Of a stretch of DNA of 64,000 bases, positions 21,070 through 30,427 are shown piece by piece. This stretch comes from CAVSMC01 sp963798655 (GTDB lineage Bacteria; Pseudomonadota; Gammaproteobacteria; Burkholderiales; Casimicrobiaceae): NCBI GenBank assembly GCA_963798655.1, contig CAWCUH010000016.1:558001-622000 (forward strand). The letters run 5' to 3'. A program made the translations under genes and the position numbers. Every line of letters starts with the position of its first letter. Position 1 is the first letter of the stretch. The notes under the pieces were generated by a model. That model did no database searches. It saw only the letters and a program-made list of their open reading frames with translations, and was not told the DNA's origin.

Positions 21070-21323
21070 GACGTGCTCTCCCTGGAATCGCCGTCGTCAG
21101 GATGCGAAGACACGAGGACGTCGCCGTTCAAATGGTCCACCACACCCAGCAAGAAACGGCACCGAGATCGTCGTCGCATCGAAGGGCCTTCCGGCGCGGG
21201 CCAATGGGGCCGCGACGACCAGGCTGGGCGGGAGCCTTTGAGCGTAAGCGCGCTGACTCCCGGGATCGTCGCGCCGACGGCCAGACCGCTCGCGAGTTCG
21301 AGCGATCGCCACAACAGCCGCAT
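21066..21323 (-). CDS. Possible small protein preceding the Kelch gene
   Basis: An 85-codon frame with a strong Shine-Dalgarno (AGGGGAGGAG) about 6 bases before its ATG. Its stop overlaps the start of the Kelch gene as ATGA, an arrangement typical of coupled genes. The N-terminus (LLWRSLELASGLAVGATIPG) is mildly hydrophobic and the rest is basic and serine-rich. No family was recognised. It may be a leader reading frame rather than a stable protein. The rest of the gap to the divergent regulator at 21568 shows no further gene. Confidence 0.35.
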   Translation of the reverse strand: MRLLWRSLELASGLAVGATIPGVSALTLKGSRPAWSSRPHWPAPEGPSMRRRSRCRFLLGVVDHLNGDVLVSSHPDDGDSRESTS

Positions 21324-21567
21324 AATCACTCCTCCCCTTGGTTCGCCGGATCGCGCGCGCCCACCTCGCGTGCAAGACTGCTCGCGTCACCACCATGCAC
21401 AACGCATATGCACGGGTGGGAATCCACGCCGAGTGGTCGCTGGGTTCTTGTCCGTCGGTGATCTTAGGTGGCGAGCGCGCCGGCGTCCCGAAATGTGACG
21501 AAAGCCCCGCCGAAATTCGACTAAAATCACTGCCTCGGCGGGATCGTCGGCACCAAGAAGGGTTGCG

Positions 21568-23307
21568 TTGAACGCTCGAGGGCCTCGCTGTTACGCATTC
21601 GGGCGATTTCATTTCGATCCGCTTCGCGGACGGCTGACGAACGGCGGCACGCCGATCGAGTTGCGCCCGAAGAGCCTCGCCGTGCTGGGTTACCTCCTTA
21701 TGCACCCGCAGCGCGTGGTCGCGAAGGAAGAGCTGTTCGAGGCCGTCTGGGGCAAGGTGGTCGTGACCGACGACTCGCTCGTGCAATGCGTGGGTGAGAT
21801 CCGGCAGGCGCTTGGCGATACTGACCTGAGGCTAGTCCGCACGATCCCGCGTTGCGGCTACATGCTGACGGCGGCCGTCAGCGAGGAAAGCTCGGCGCCG
21901 TACGAAGCGCAGGCACGGCCTGCCGCGCCTGCCGACCCGGCGCCCGTTGCAGGTGCCGGCATTCCGGCCCGGCTTCCACACACGTGGCTCGCCGCAGGCG
22001 GCGTCGCTGTCGCGGCAGTTTTGGTCATGGTCTTGCTGGGCGTCGTCCGCAACGACATCGCCGGCCAACGCGGGCCGAACACGGCCACGCCCGGCGCGGC
22101 GCCTGCGCTGTCGATCGCCGTTCTGCCGCTCGCCAACATCGACGGCGATCCGGCGCACGAGTATTTCGCCAACGGCCTCACCAGTGATCTGACGACGGAC
22201 CTGAGCCGCATTCCGACGAGCTTCGTCATCAGCCACGACAGCGCGCGCGGCTACAACGGTAAGCAGGTGGACGCGCGGCAGGTCGGCCGCGAGCTCGGCG
22301 TGCGCTACGTGCTCGAAGGGAGCGTCCAGCGGCTGCGGGACGACGTGCGCGTCAACCTGCGGCTCGTGGACACCGGCGACGGCGCGCAACGCTGGGCGGA
22401 GCGATTCGAGGGACCGCGTGCCGAGCTTCCGCAGATGCAGGCCGACATCGTCCGGCGCATCGCCCAGACACTCGAGATCAGGCTGCTGGAGGCGGAGGCC
22501 GATCGCAGCGCGCGCGAGCGCACGTCCGATCCCGATGCACAGGATCTGCTGATGCGTGGCTGGGCGCTATGGGAGCGCCGCCGGCCGGTGGACAACGCCG
22601 CTGCGCGCAAGCTGTTCGGGCAGGCGTTGGCGGCCGACGCGAACTTCTCGCTCGCATGGGTCGGCCTTGCCAACACACACCTCGCCGACCTCCATTCCGG
22701 CTGGAGCGACGATCGCGATTCGTCGCTGCACGAGGCTGAGCAGGCGATGAGCCGCGCCTACGAGATCGGACCGCGCCATCGCGAGGTCAACGCGGGTCGC
22801 GGCTACGTGCTCTTCTTCCAGGGCGACATCGAGCTTGCGCTCGCCGCGTTCGACCGCGAGATCGAGACGAACGCGGGCAATGCGCTCGCCCACGTGTGGC
22901 GAGGCTTGATGCTGATCACGTTGGGCCGGCCGGCGGAAGCCTTGCCCTCGATCGAGCACGCGATCGCGCTATCACCGCGCGACGTCGACCTGAACGTCTT
23001 CTACCGGAGCATGGCTCACGCGTATTTCAGCCTGGGCCGGTTCGACGAGGCCGTCTCGTGGTCGCAGAAGGCGGTGGCGCACTCGCCGAAATACGCGAAG
23101 GGCTACGCGTTTCTCGCCGCAGGCGCTGCGCTCGCCGGCGACAGCACTCGAGCTGCGGATGCAGTCGAAGCGTTTCGCCGTCTGCAACCGAAGTACGACA
23201 GCGTCGCCGCGTTCAGGAACGCCATGATGCGCGGCGAGCGGCGGATGTTCGACGCGACGCCGCAGTTCTGGGAAGCGCTGCAGAAGGCGGGACTGCAAGC
23301 GGGCTGA
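21568..23307 (+). CDS. CadC-like membrane regulator: winged helix, one membrane pass, TPR domain
   Basis: 579 residues. An OmpR/CadC-type winged-helix DNA-binding domain occupies about residues 5-105 (IELRPKSLAVLGYLL ... TIPRCGYML). A single membrane segment lies at about 138-160 (AAGGVAVAAVLVMVLLGVV). An outer region begins LSIAVLPLANIDGDPAHEYF, the pattern seen in this family's adenylate-cyclase-associated domain, followed by TPR-like helices to the end. The start is TTG at 21568 with AGAAGG 7 bases upstream. It is transcribed away from the Kelch gene and could regulate it directly from the membrane. The 298 bases to rarA contain no recognisable gene. Confidence 0.85.
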   Translation: MNARGPRCYAFGRFHFDPLRGRLTNGGTPIELRPKSLAVLGYLLMHPQRVVAKEELFEAVWGKVVVTDDSLVQCVGEIRQALGDTDLRLVRTIPRCGYMLTAAVSEESSAPYEAQARPAAPADPAPVAGAGIPARLPHTWLAAGGVAVAAVLVMVLLGVVRNDIAGQRGPNTATPGAAPALSIAVLPLANIDGDPAHEYFANGLTSDLTTDLSRIPTSFVISHDSARGYNGKQVDARQVGRELGVRYVLEGSVQRLRDDVRVNLRLVDTGDGAQRWAERFEGPRAELPQMQADIVRRIAQTLEIRLLEAEADRSARERTSDPDAQDLLMRGWALWERRRPVDNAAARKLFGQALAADANFSLAWVGLANTHLADLHSGWSDDRDSSLHEAEQAMSRAYEIGPRHREVNAGRGYVLFFQGDIELALAAFDREIETNAGNALAHVWRGLMLITLGRPAEALPSIEHAIALSPRDVDLNVFYRSMAHAYFSLGRFDEAVSWSQKAVAHSPKYAKGYAFLAAGAALAGDSTRAADAVEAFRRLQPKYDSVAAFRNAMMRGERRMFDATPQFWEALQKAGLQAG

Positions 23308-23605
23308 CGCGCGGGTGGTCGGCGCTCGTCGTCGCGCGTCCGACCCCTCAGGTGCGACGCTGTCAAGGCGCGCGAGAGGCACCCCGGTCATCCGGCGAGC
23401 GCCGCGCGAGCGCGACTCCACACGGATCCGACGGTTTGCGACCTCCTGCGTCATCCGCTTGCGGGCGCTTATGGCCGCCGGCAAGATCGGGCAGGGGTGA
23501 CCGTATGTCATCATGGGACGGATACGCGTCGCAGCAAACGGATTGCGCACGCTCCATTCGAAGCGGGCTTTGCGCAAAACCGCGGCGTCATGAAGCACGA
23601 TCGAC

Positions 23606-24928
23606 ATGCCGGATCTTCTCTCAGGCTTGACCGACAACCCCGCGACCCCGCTCGCCGAGCGCCTGCGTCCGAAGACGATCGCAGACGTCATCGGCCAGCG
23701 CCATCTGCTCGCGCCCGGCAAGCCGCTCGCCGTTGCGTTCGCCTCGGGCAAGCCGCATTCGATGATCCTGTGGGGTCCGCCGGGCTCGGGCAAGACGACG
23801 ATCGCGCGCCTGATGGCCGACGCGTTCAACGCCGACTTCATCGCACTGTCGGCCGTTCTTTCCGGCGTCAAGGACATTCGCGAGGCGGTGGCGCGCGCCG
23901 AGGCGACGCTTGCGCAAAGCGGACGCCACACGATTCTCTTCGTCGACGAGGTGCATCGCTTCAACAAGGCGCAGCAGGACGCGTTCCTGCCCTATGTGGA
24001 GCGCGGCATCGTCACGTTCATCGGCGCAACGACCGAGAACCCGTCGTTCGAAGTCAACTCGGCGCTGCTGTCGCGTGCGGCGGTGTACGTGCTCGAGCCG
24101 CTGTCGCCGGACGAGCTCGCGCAATTGCTCGATCGGGCGCGCGCGGCGGCGATGCCGGACGCAGCGATCGAGCCCGCGGCGCGCGATGCGCTGATCGGCT
24201 ACGCCGACGGCGACGGCCGGCGGCTGATCAATCTCGTCGAGCAGCTCGCAACCGCCGCGGGCGAGCGCCACGCGGCGATCGACACGGCGTTCGTCGAGCA
24301 GACGATCGCGCGAAGCCTTCGCCGCTTCGACAAGGGCGGCGAGGCGTTCTACGACCAGATCTCCGCGCTGCACAAGTCGGTGCGCGGCTCCGATCCCGAC
24401 GCGGCGCTCTACTGGATGTGCCGGATGCTCGACGGGGGCGCCGATCCGCTCTACGTCGGGCGACGCGTGATCCGGATGGCGAGCGAGGACATCGGGCTCG
24501 CCGATCCGCGCGCGCTGCCGCTCGCGATTGCCGCTGTCGAGACGTACGAGCGGCTCGGCACGCCGGAAGGCGAGCTCGCGCTCGCGCAAGCGGTCGTCTA
24601 CCTCGCAGTCGCGCCGAAGAGCAACGCCGTGTACGAGGCGTACAACGCAGTGCGCGCATTCATCGCGCAGGACGCTTCGCGGCCGGTGCCGCTGCGTCTT
24701 CGAAACGCGCCGACGAAGCTGATGAAGAACCTCGACTACGGCAAAGGCTACCGCTACGCGCATGCCGAGAAGGACGCGTATGCGGCGGGCGAGCGCTACC
24801 TGCCGGACGACATGCCGGACGTGCACTGGTACGAGCCGACGGATCGTGGACTGGAAGCGAAGATTCGAGAACGGCTCGATGCGCTGCGCGAGCGCGATCG
24901 AGCGGCGCGCGACAAGGAGGACGAATAG
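23606..24928 (+). CDS. rarA: Replication-associated recombination protein A (MgsA/RarA)
   Basis: A 440-residue AAA+ ATPase that acts at stalled replication forks and gaps. It has Walker A GPPGSGKTT near residue 57, Walker B LFVDEVHRFNKAQQDAFLP, and sensor segment IGATTENPSFEVN. The C-terminal MgsA tetramerisation region begins DKGGEAFYDQISALHKSVRG. The N-terminus PLAERLRPKTIADVIGQ is typical. In betaproteobacteria it usually follows lolA directly; here the 6.6-23.3 kb block intervenes. It lies 20 bases before serS on the same strand. Confidence 0.95.
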   Translation: MPDLLSGLTDNPATPLAERLRPKTIADVIGQRHLLAPGKPLAVAFASGKPHSMILWGPPGSGKTTIARLMADAFNADFIALSAVLSGVKDIREAVARAEATLAQSGRHTILFVDEVHRFNKAQQDAFLPYVERGIVTFIGATTENPSFEVNSALLSRAAVYVLEPLSPDELAQLLDRARAAAMPDAAIEPAARDALIGYADGDGRRLINLVEQLATAAGERHAAIDTAFVEQTIARSLRRFDKGGEAFYDQISALHKSVRGSDPDAALYWMCRMLDGGADPLYVGRRVIRMASEDIGLADPRALPLAIAAVETYERLGTPEGELALAQAVVYLAVAPKSNAVYEAYNAVRAFIAQDASRPVPLRLRNAPTKLMKNLDYGKGYRYAHAEKDAYAAGERYLPDDMPDVHWYEPTDRGLEAKIRERLDALRERDRAARDKEDE

Positions 24929-24948
24929 CGCTCTGATAAAATTGCGCG

Positions 24949-26247
<1,299 letters not shown>

Positions 26248-26314
26248 GGGTCAGAGTCGAATTCCAGATCCGGCGAGCGAAGAGCCGCGGCGCGGCGGAA
26301 TTCGACTCTGACCC
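26248..26314. repeat. GGGTCAGAGT palindrome, CGAATTCC-arm version
   Basis: Perfect 18-base inverted arms (26248-26265 and 26297-26314), GGGTCAGAGTCGAATTCC and its complement, enclose a 31-base loop. It begins one base after the serS stop and ends 8 bases before the stop of the convergent gene. It is followed by TGTTTT, so it can act as a terminator. It shares only the GGGTCAGAGT core with the copies at 6527 and 42979. Confidence 0.85.
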
Positions 26315-26322
26315 TGTTTTCG

Positions 26323-27600
26323 CTATCGCATGTTGCCCGTGTGGCCGAGCGAATACCGTCCCGGCTGCGGCCAGACGGCGAGCCCGTGCGGCTCCTTGCC
26401 GACGGGAATCTTCATGACCTCGCCGCTCGCCGTGTCGATCACGTAGACGACGTTGTCGAAGCGCCCGGACAGCCATAGCCGCTTGCCGTCGGCGCTGACG
26501 TTTCCCATGTCGGGACTGCCGCCGCCGGGGATCGGCCATGTCGCGTCGATGTTGCGCGTGGCGAAGTCGATCACCGAGACGCTGCCCTTGCCCTTCGGCG
26601 CGCCGTGGATCCTGTTCGAGCCGCGATTGGCCACATAGAGCTTCTTGCCGTCGCGGCTCGGATAGAGGCCGTGCGTACCGATGCCTGTCGCGATGAAGCC
26701 CGTCTGCCGGAAGCTGTCGCCGTCGATCACATGCACGCCGTTCGCCATCATGTCGGCGACGAAGAACGTCCTGCCGTCGGGGGAAACGCGTACGTCCTGC
26801 GGCATGCCCTTCCACGTCGTGCAGATCACTTCGTCGCGCCCGTCGAAGCCTTTCACGACCTGTGTCGGCAGGCCGGGCTTGATCACCTGGATGTAGCCGA
26901 GCACCTTGCGCTCGACCAAGTCGACCTTCGCAACCGTGCCCGTGAACTCGCAGGTGAAGATCGCGAAGCGGCCGTCGATCGAGAAGTCCGCGTGATTGAT
27001 GCCGCCGCAGCGCGGCACGTCGAGCGAGTACTGGATCTCCATCGTCGCCGGATCGCGGAAGTCGAGCCGCTTGTGCGCCTCGGCGACGACGATCGCCGAC
27101 CTGCCGTCGGGCGAGAAGTACATGTTGTAAGGATCGTCGACCTTGATCGGCTTGCCCGGCTTGCCGGTGCGTGGATCGACCGGCGTCAGGCTGCCGACCT
27201 TCGTGTTCTCGGCATTGTTCGCGACCCACAGCGTGCGCATGTCCCAGGACGGCACCACGTGCTGCGGATTGAGGCCGACCGGAAACTTCGTGACGACCTG
27301 CAGCGTTTCGGCGTCGATCACATAGACGTCGTTCGACTGCAGGTTCGGGACGTAGACGCGCTTCAAATCGGCGGCGACGTCCGGTCGCATCTTGTCGGCG
27401 GTCGTTTCGCTGTAGAGGTTCGTCGGATCGACCACCGGCGGCATGCCGGGCACGGTGTCGATGACGGCGCGCGGCACGCTCGCAGCAGCCGGCGCCGGAG
27501 GCGCGGCGGGCTGGCCGCCGGCGCGCAGCCATGGCAGCGCTGCGAGCGCCGCCGCAAACGGGAGCGCCAATGCGACGCGGCGCAGGAGGGGATGCTTCAA
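26323..27600 (-). CDS. Exported YVTN-type beta-propeller protein
   Basis: 425 residues with a signal peptide (ALALPFAAALAALPWLRAG) and a Pro/Ala-rich linker. Six or seven propeller blades follow with the YVTN-style pattern, for example KRVYVPNLQSNDVYVIDAET, RTLWVANNAENTKVG, KKLYVANRGSN and KRLWLSGRFDNVVYVIDTAS. There is no ATG at the 5' end; TTG at 27600 is the only start that includes the whole signal peptide. It is followed in the same direction by no other gene and preceded by a creatininase-family gene 39 bases upstream. It is probably a periplasmic binding or scaffold protein; the ligand is unknown. Confidence 0.83.
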   Translation of the reverse strand: MKHPLLRRVALALPFAAALAALPWLRAGGQPAAPPAPAAASVPRAVIDTVPGMPPVVDPTNLYSETTADKMRPDVAADLKRVYVPNLQSNDVYVIDAETLQVVTKFPVGLNPQHVVPSWDMRTLWVANNAENTKVGSLTPVDPRTGKPGKPIKVDDPYNMYFSPDGRSAIVVAEAHKRLDFRDPATMEIQYSLDVPRCGGINHADFSIDGRFAIFTCEFTGTVAKVDLVERKVLGYIQVIKPGLPTQVVKGFDGRDEVICTTWKGMPQDVRVSPDGRTFFVADMMANGVHVIDGDSFRQTGFIATGIGTHGLYPSRDGKKLYVANRGSNRIHGAPKGKGSVSVIDFATRNIDATWPIPGGGSPDMGNVSADGKRLWLSGRFDNVVYVIDTASGEVMKIPVGKEPHGLAVWPQPGRYSLGHTGNMR

Positions 27601-27639
27601 GGAAGGGATGTGATGGGTCGAAGGAAAGGCACGCCGATG

Positions 27640-28443
27640 TCAACGACGCGCCGTTGCCGCGCGGATCTCGTCCGCTGTCACCTTAACGATCGAATCGACG
27701 CCCAGTTGACCGAGCTCGGCGCTCGAGCGGCGCGGATCGCCATAAACGCCGTCCGCGGGCGACGGCTTCGCCTGCATGCGGTCCGCGCGCACGAGCTTCG
27801 GGTCGATCGCGAGCGCGAGCGACGTGTCGGCGAGCCCCGCGTGCGTTCCGATCTCGTCGTCGCGCAGTCCTTTTGCCGCGAGCGCTTTCGGATACGCGGT
27901 TTCGGTGATGCGATAGTAGGCGAGGATCGCGTGCGCGCGCGTCGGCGACTTCGCCCATTCGCGGTTCAGGCGCTCGGCGGTCGTCTTCAACGCAGCCTGG
28001 TAGCCGCCGTGGTCGCCGATGAACACGATGTCGCGAAAGCCGGCGCGGCGGAAGCTTCGCGCCGCGGCTTCGAGAACGCGCTCGAATGCATCGGTCGGCA
28101 CCGAGATCGTTCCGGGAAAGCGCATGTGCGCGCTCGGCGGGTCGATGCTGCCCTCGGGCACGTACGCGATGACCGGCGCCACCAGCGCGTTGCCGAGCGA
28201 GCGCGCGATCCGATCGGCGAGCGCGCGAACGCGCACGTTGTGCTTGCCGAGGACCATGTGCGGCCCGTTCTGCTCGGTGCCGCCGATCGGCACGATCAGC
28301 GTCGTCTTGCCGGTGGCGACGTCGTCACGCAACTCCGTCCAGGTGAGATCCTCGATGAAGACGGTGTCGGGCGCCGCCGACGCGAGCGGCGCGGCGAGAA
28401 GCACAAGCGAGACGATGACGATGCGCAACGCGGCCGAAATCAC
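27640..28443 (-). CDS. Exported creatininase-family amidohydrolase with altered metal site
   Basis: About 267 residues from GTG 28443, which begins a signal peptide (IVIVSLVLLAAPLASAAPD). An ATG at 28566 would overlap mltF and bury the signal. The creatininase fold is recognisable by IVPIGGTEQNGPHMVLGKHN near residue 48 and RDIVFIGDHGGYQAALK. In creatininases the first motif is usually EQHGPHxxLGxD. Here the second metal ligand His is Asn and the Asp is His, so metal binding may differ. Many cytoplasmic members act on cyclic amides; this one appears to be exported, with unknown substrate. Confidence 0.75.
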   Translation of the reverse strand: MISAALRIVIVSLVLLAAPLASAAPDTVFIEDLTWTELRDDVATGKTTLIVPIGGTEQNGPHMVLGKHNVRVRALADRIARSLGNALVAPVIAYVPEGSIDPPSAHMRFPGTISVPTDAFERVLEAAARSFRRAGFRDIVFIGDHGGYQAALKTTAERLNREWAKSPTRAHAILAYYRITETAYPKALAAKGLRDDEIGTHAGLADTSLALAIDPKLVRADRMQAKPSPADGVYGDPRRSSAELGQLGVDSIVKVTADEIRAATARR

Positions 28444-28531
28444 CCGCGAATCATAGGCGATCGACGCGCACGGCGCCACCGGTGGACACGCCGTGCGGCG
28501 CAACGACGCCCCGGCGTCGCTCGTGACGCGA

Positions 28532-29983
28532 TCAACGCTCGATCGAAGTCCCGGCAGCCAATGCACCGACGCGCGGCGCGTGCGGCGGCTGCTGCGCGAG
28601 CAGCACGTCGTAATAGGCGCGCACGCGGTCGACGAACGCGACGGGCATTCCGCCGCGCGCGTAACCGAGCTTCGCCTGATCGAAGTAGTCCGCCTCGGCG
28701 AGCAGCGGCAGCGCCTTCTTCACATCGCTCCACGCGTCGGGATTCAGTTGCCGTCGCTGCGCGAGGACGCGCGCGTCCTCGAGATGTCCGATGCCGATGT
28801 TGTACGCGGCAAGCGCAAGCCACGTGCGATCGGGCTCCGCGATGCGCTCCGGAATCCTGTCCTTCAGCCAGCGGAGATAGCGTGCGCCGGCGATGAGCGC
28901 CGTATGCGGGTCGAGGCGGTCGCTCACGCCGAGCTGGCGCGCCGTCTCCTCGGTGAGCTGCATCAGGCCGCGCGCGCCGGTCTCCGACGTTGCGCTTCGA
29001 TCCCACTGCGACTCCTGATAGGCGACCGCTGCGAGCAGCCGCCATTCGATGCCGCTCGCCTCCTGCGCCTCGCGCAACAGCGGCGCGAGCTCGGGCAGCT
29101 TCGACCTGATGCGTTCGTGGAAGACCTCGGCGTCGATCTTCGGCACCTCCGACATGTGCGCGAAGTAGCGCTCGGTGAGTCGCGCCAGCGTGCCGTCGCG
29201 CTTCACTTTCGCCATGAAGCGGTCGAGATCCTCGCGCAGCGTCCCGAACGAAGGCGCGACGGCCCATGCGAGCTGGCGCCGATCGCCGGCGGCGAACGCC
29301 ACGCCGTAGTTCAGGTGAATGTTGCGCGACACCGCCGCCTCGTTCGACGTGACGATGGCATAGGCGAGTCGGCCGTCGCTCACTTGTGCGATCAGCGACT
29401 CGGCGTTCGGTGTGGTGAGCGGCGCCCAATGGACTTCCGGGTGCGCCGCGCGCACCTTGGCGATCTGCGGCTCGAGGCCTGTGGAATCGACGTACGCGAC
29501 CTTGTCGTCATCGAGATCGTCCCAGCTCGTCGGCTTGCGCGCGCCAATGTGATAGATGACGACCGGGTTGACGTCGGCGTAGCCCGTGGTCCACAACGGG
29601 GCCGCTTCACCAGGGCCGGGCGCAACGGAGAATCCTGGCGTCGGCGGATCGTGCGGCGCGGGACGGAACAATCCGCCGATGCCGACGTGCGCGGCGCCCG
29701 ACGCGACGGAGTCGACGAGCTGCGCGGCGGATTCGGCCACGACGATCTTCAGCGGCAGGCCGCGCTCGATCGCGAACAACTGCAGGAGGTCGGCGTCGAA
29801 TCCGGCCGGCTGGCCGTCGGTGCCGATGAAATACGTCGACGGCCCGGGACGCACGAATGCGATGAGCGCGTTCGCCGGCGTGGGCGTGGGCAGGCGCTTC
29901 GGCGGCGCGTGCGTCCGCTCGACGACGACGAGCGCAAGACCGAGCAGAAGCGAGAAAGCAGCGGCGGCAGCGATTCGTTGCAC
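28532..29983 (-). CDS. mltF: Membrane-bound lytic murein transglycosylase F
   Basis: About 483 residues. A signal/anchor segment is followed by a periplasmic solute-binding-like domain (about residues 35-270) that regulates the enzyme. The SLT catalytic domain has its Glu in AVAYQESQWDRSA near residue 315, and also shows GARGLMQLTEETA and LALAAYNIGIGHLEDA. It cleaves peptidoglycan between MurNAc and GlcNAc to form 1,6-anhydro ends. GTG at 29983 has GAGGGG 7 bases upstream and is preferred to TTG at 29989, which lies too close to that site. No lipobox Cys was noticed. Confidence 0.9.
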   Translation of the reverse strand: MQRIAAAAAFSLLLGLALVVVERTHAPPKRLPTPTPANALIAFVRPGPSTYFIGTDGQPAGFDADLLQLFAIERGLPLKIVVAESAAQLVDSVASGAAHVGIGGLFRPAPHDPPTPGFSVAPGPGEAAPLWTTGYADVNPVVIYHIGARKPTSWDDLDDDKVAYVDSTGLEPQIAKVRAAHPEVHWAPLTTPNAESLIAQVSDGRLAYAIVTSNEAAVSRNIHLNYGVAFAAGDRRQLAWAVAPSFGTLREDLDRFMAKVKRDGTLARLTERYFAHMSEVPKIDAEVFHERIRSKLPELAPLLREAQEASGIEWRLLAAVAYQESQWDRSATSETGARGLMQLTEETARQLGVSDRLDPHTALIAGARYLRWLKDRIPERIAEPDRTWLALAAYNIGIGHLEDARVLAQRRQLNPDAWSDVKKALPLLAEADYFDQAKLGYARGGMPVAFVDRVRAYYDVLLAQQPPHAPRVGALAAGTSIER

Positions 29984-30022
29984 GTGCAAGCCCCTCGTGT
30001 ACGGATCGGAATTGCCGAAGCG

Positions 30023-30050
30023 ATTATAGTCAACGCGTGGCGACTGTCAC
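30023..30050 (-). promoter_or_regulatory. Probable sigma-70 promoter of mltF
   Basis: On the minus strand, GTGACA (-35, plus-strand complement at 30045-30050), 16 bases, then TATAAT (-10, complement at 30023-30028). It lies 40 bases before the chosen mltF start and back-to-back with the ffs promoter. Confidence 0.6.
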
Positions 30051-30069
30051 CCCCCGTTCTGCCACGCGG

Positions 30070-30098
30070 TTGATCGGCCGAGCGCAATCGAGGATAAT
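30070..30098 (+). promoter_or_regulatory. Probable sigma-70 promoter of the 4.5S RNA gene
   Basis: TTGATC at 30070-30075, a 17-base spacer, and GATAAT at 30093-30098. Transcription would begin near 30105, leaving a short 5' leader that is normally trimmed by RNase P. Confidence 0.6.
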
Positions 30099-30131
30099 TA
30101 AGGACTTGCTCGTTGTCGCATCCCGATCAAC

Positions 30132-30227
30132 GGCGGGTCGCCCCGCATTGCGGCGTTGCAAACCTGGTCAGGTCCGGAAGGAAGCAGCCATAGTGACTAA
30201 CCGCAAGTGCCGGGGGAACGGCTCGCC
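30132..30227 (+). ncRNA. ffs: Signal recognition particle 4.5S RNA
   Basis: The universally conserved SRP domain IV is present: GGTCAGGTCCGGAAGGAAGC with the GGAA tetraloop and asymmetric internal loop. The ends GGCGGG (30132) and CTCGCC (30222-30227) pair to close the hairpin, giving about 96 nucleotides. A T-rich TTTTGCTCTTT follows as terminator. The RNA partners with Ffh to target membrane proteins. It lies directly upstream of dnaX, a common position in betaproteobacteria. Confidence 0.95.
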
Positions 30228-30427
30228 ACCTTTTGCTCTTTCGCGCCCGTTGGGCCCCATGCTTTGTTGCTCGTCGGCTCGGACGCTCGTGTACGTCCAT
30301 GTACACTGCGCGTCCTCGCCGCCTCGCGCCTCGCCTCGGTCCCAACAGGTCGCGAAATAGCCTTTTGCTTGCGTGACGGGTTTTCTTGCTTACGCAAGCC
30401 GCTGATGCTCGCGCAGCCGCGCCTTCG

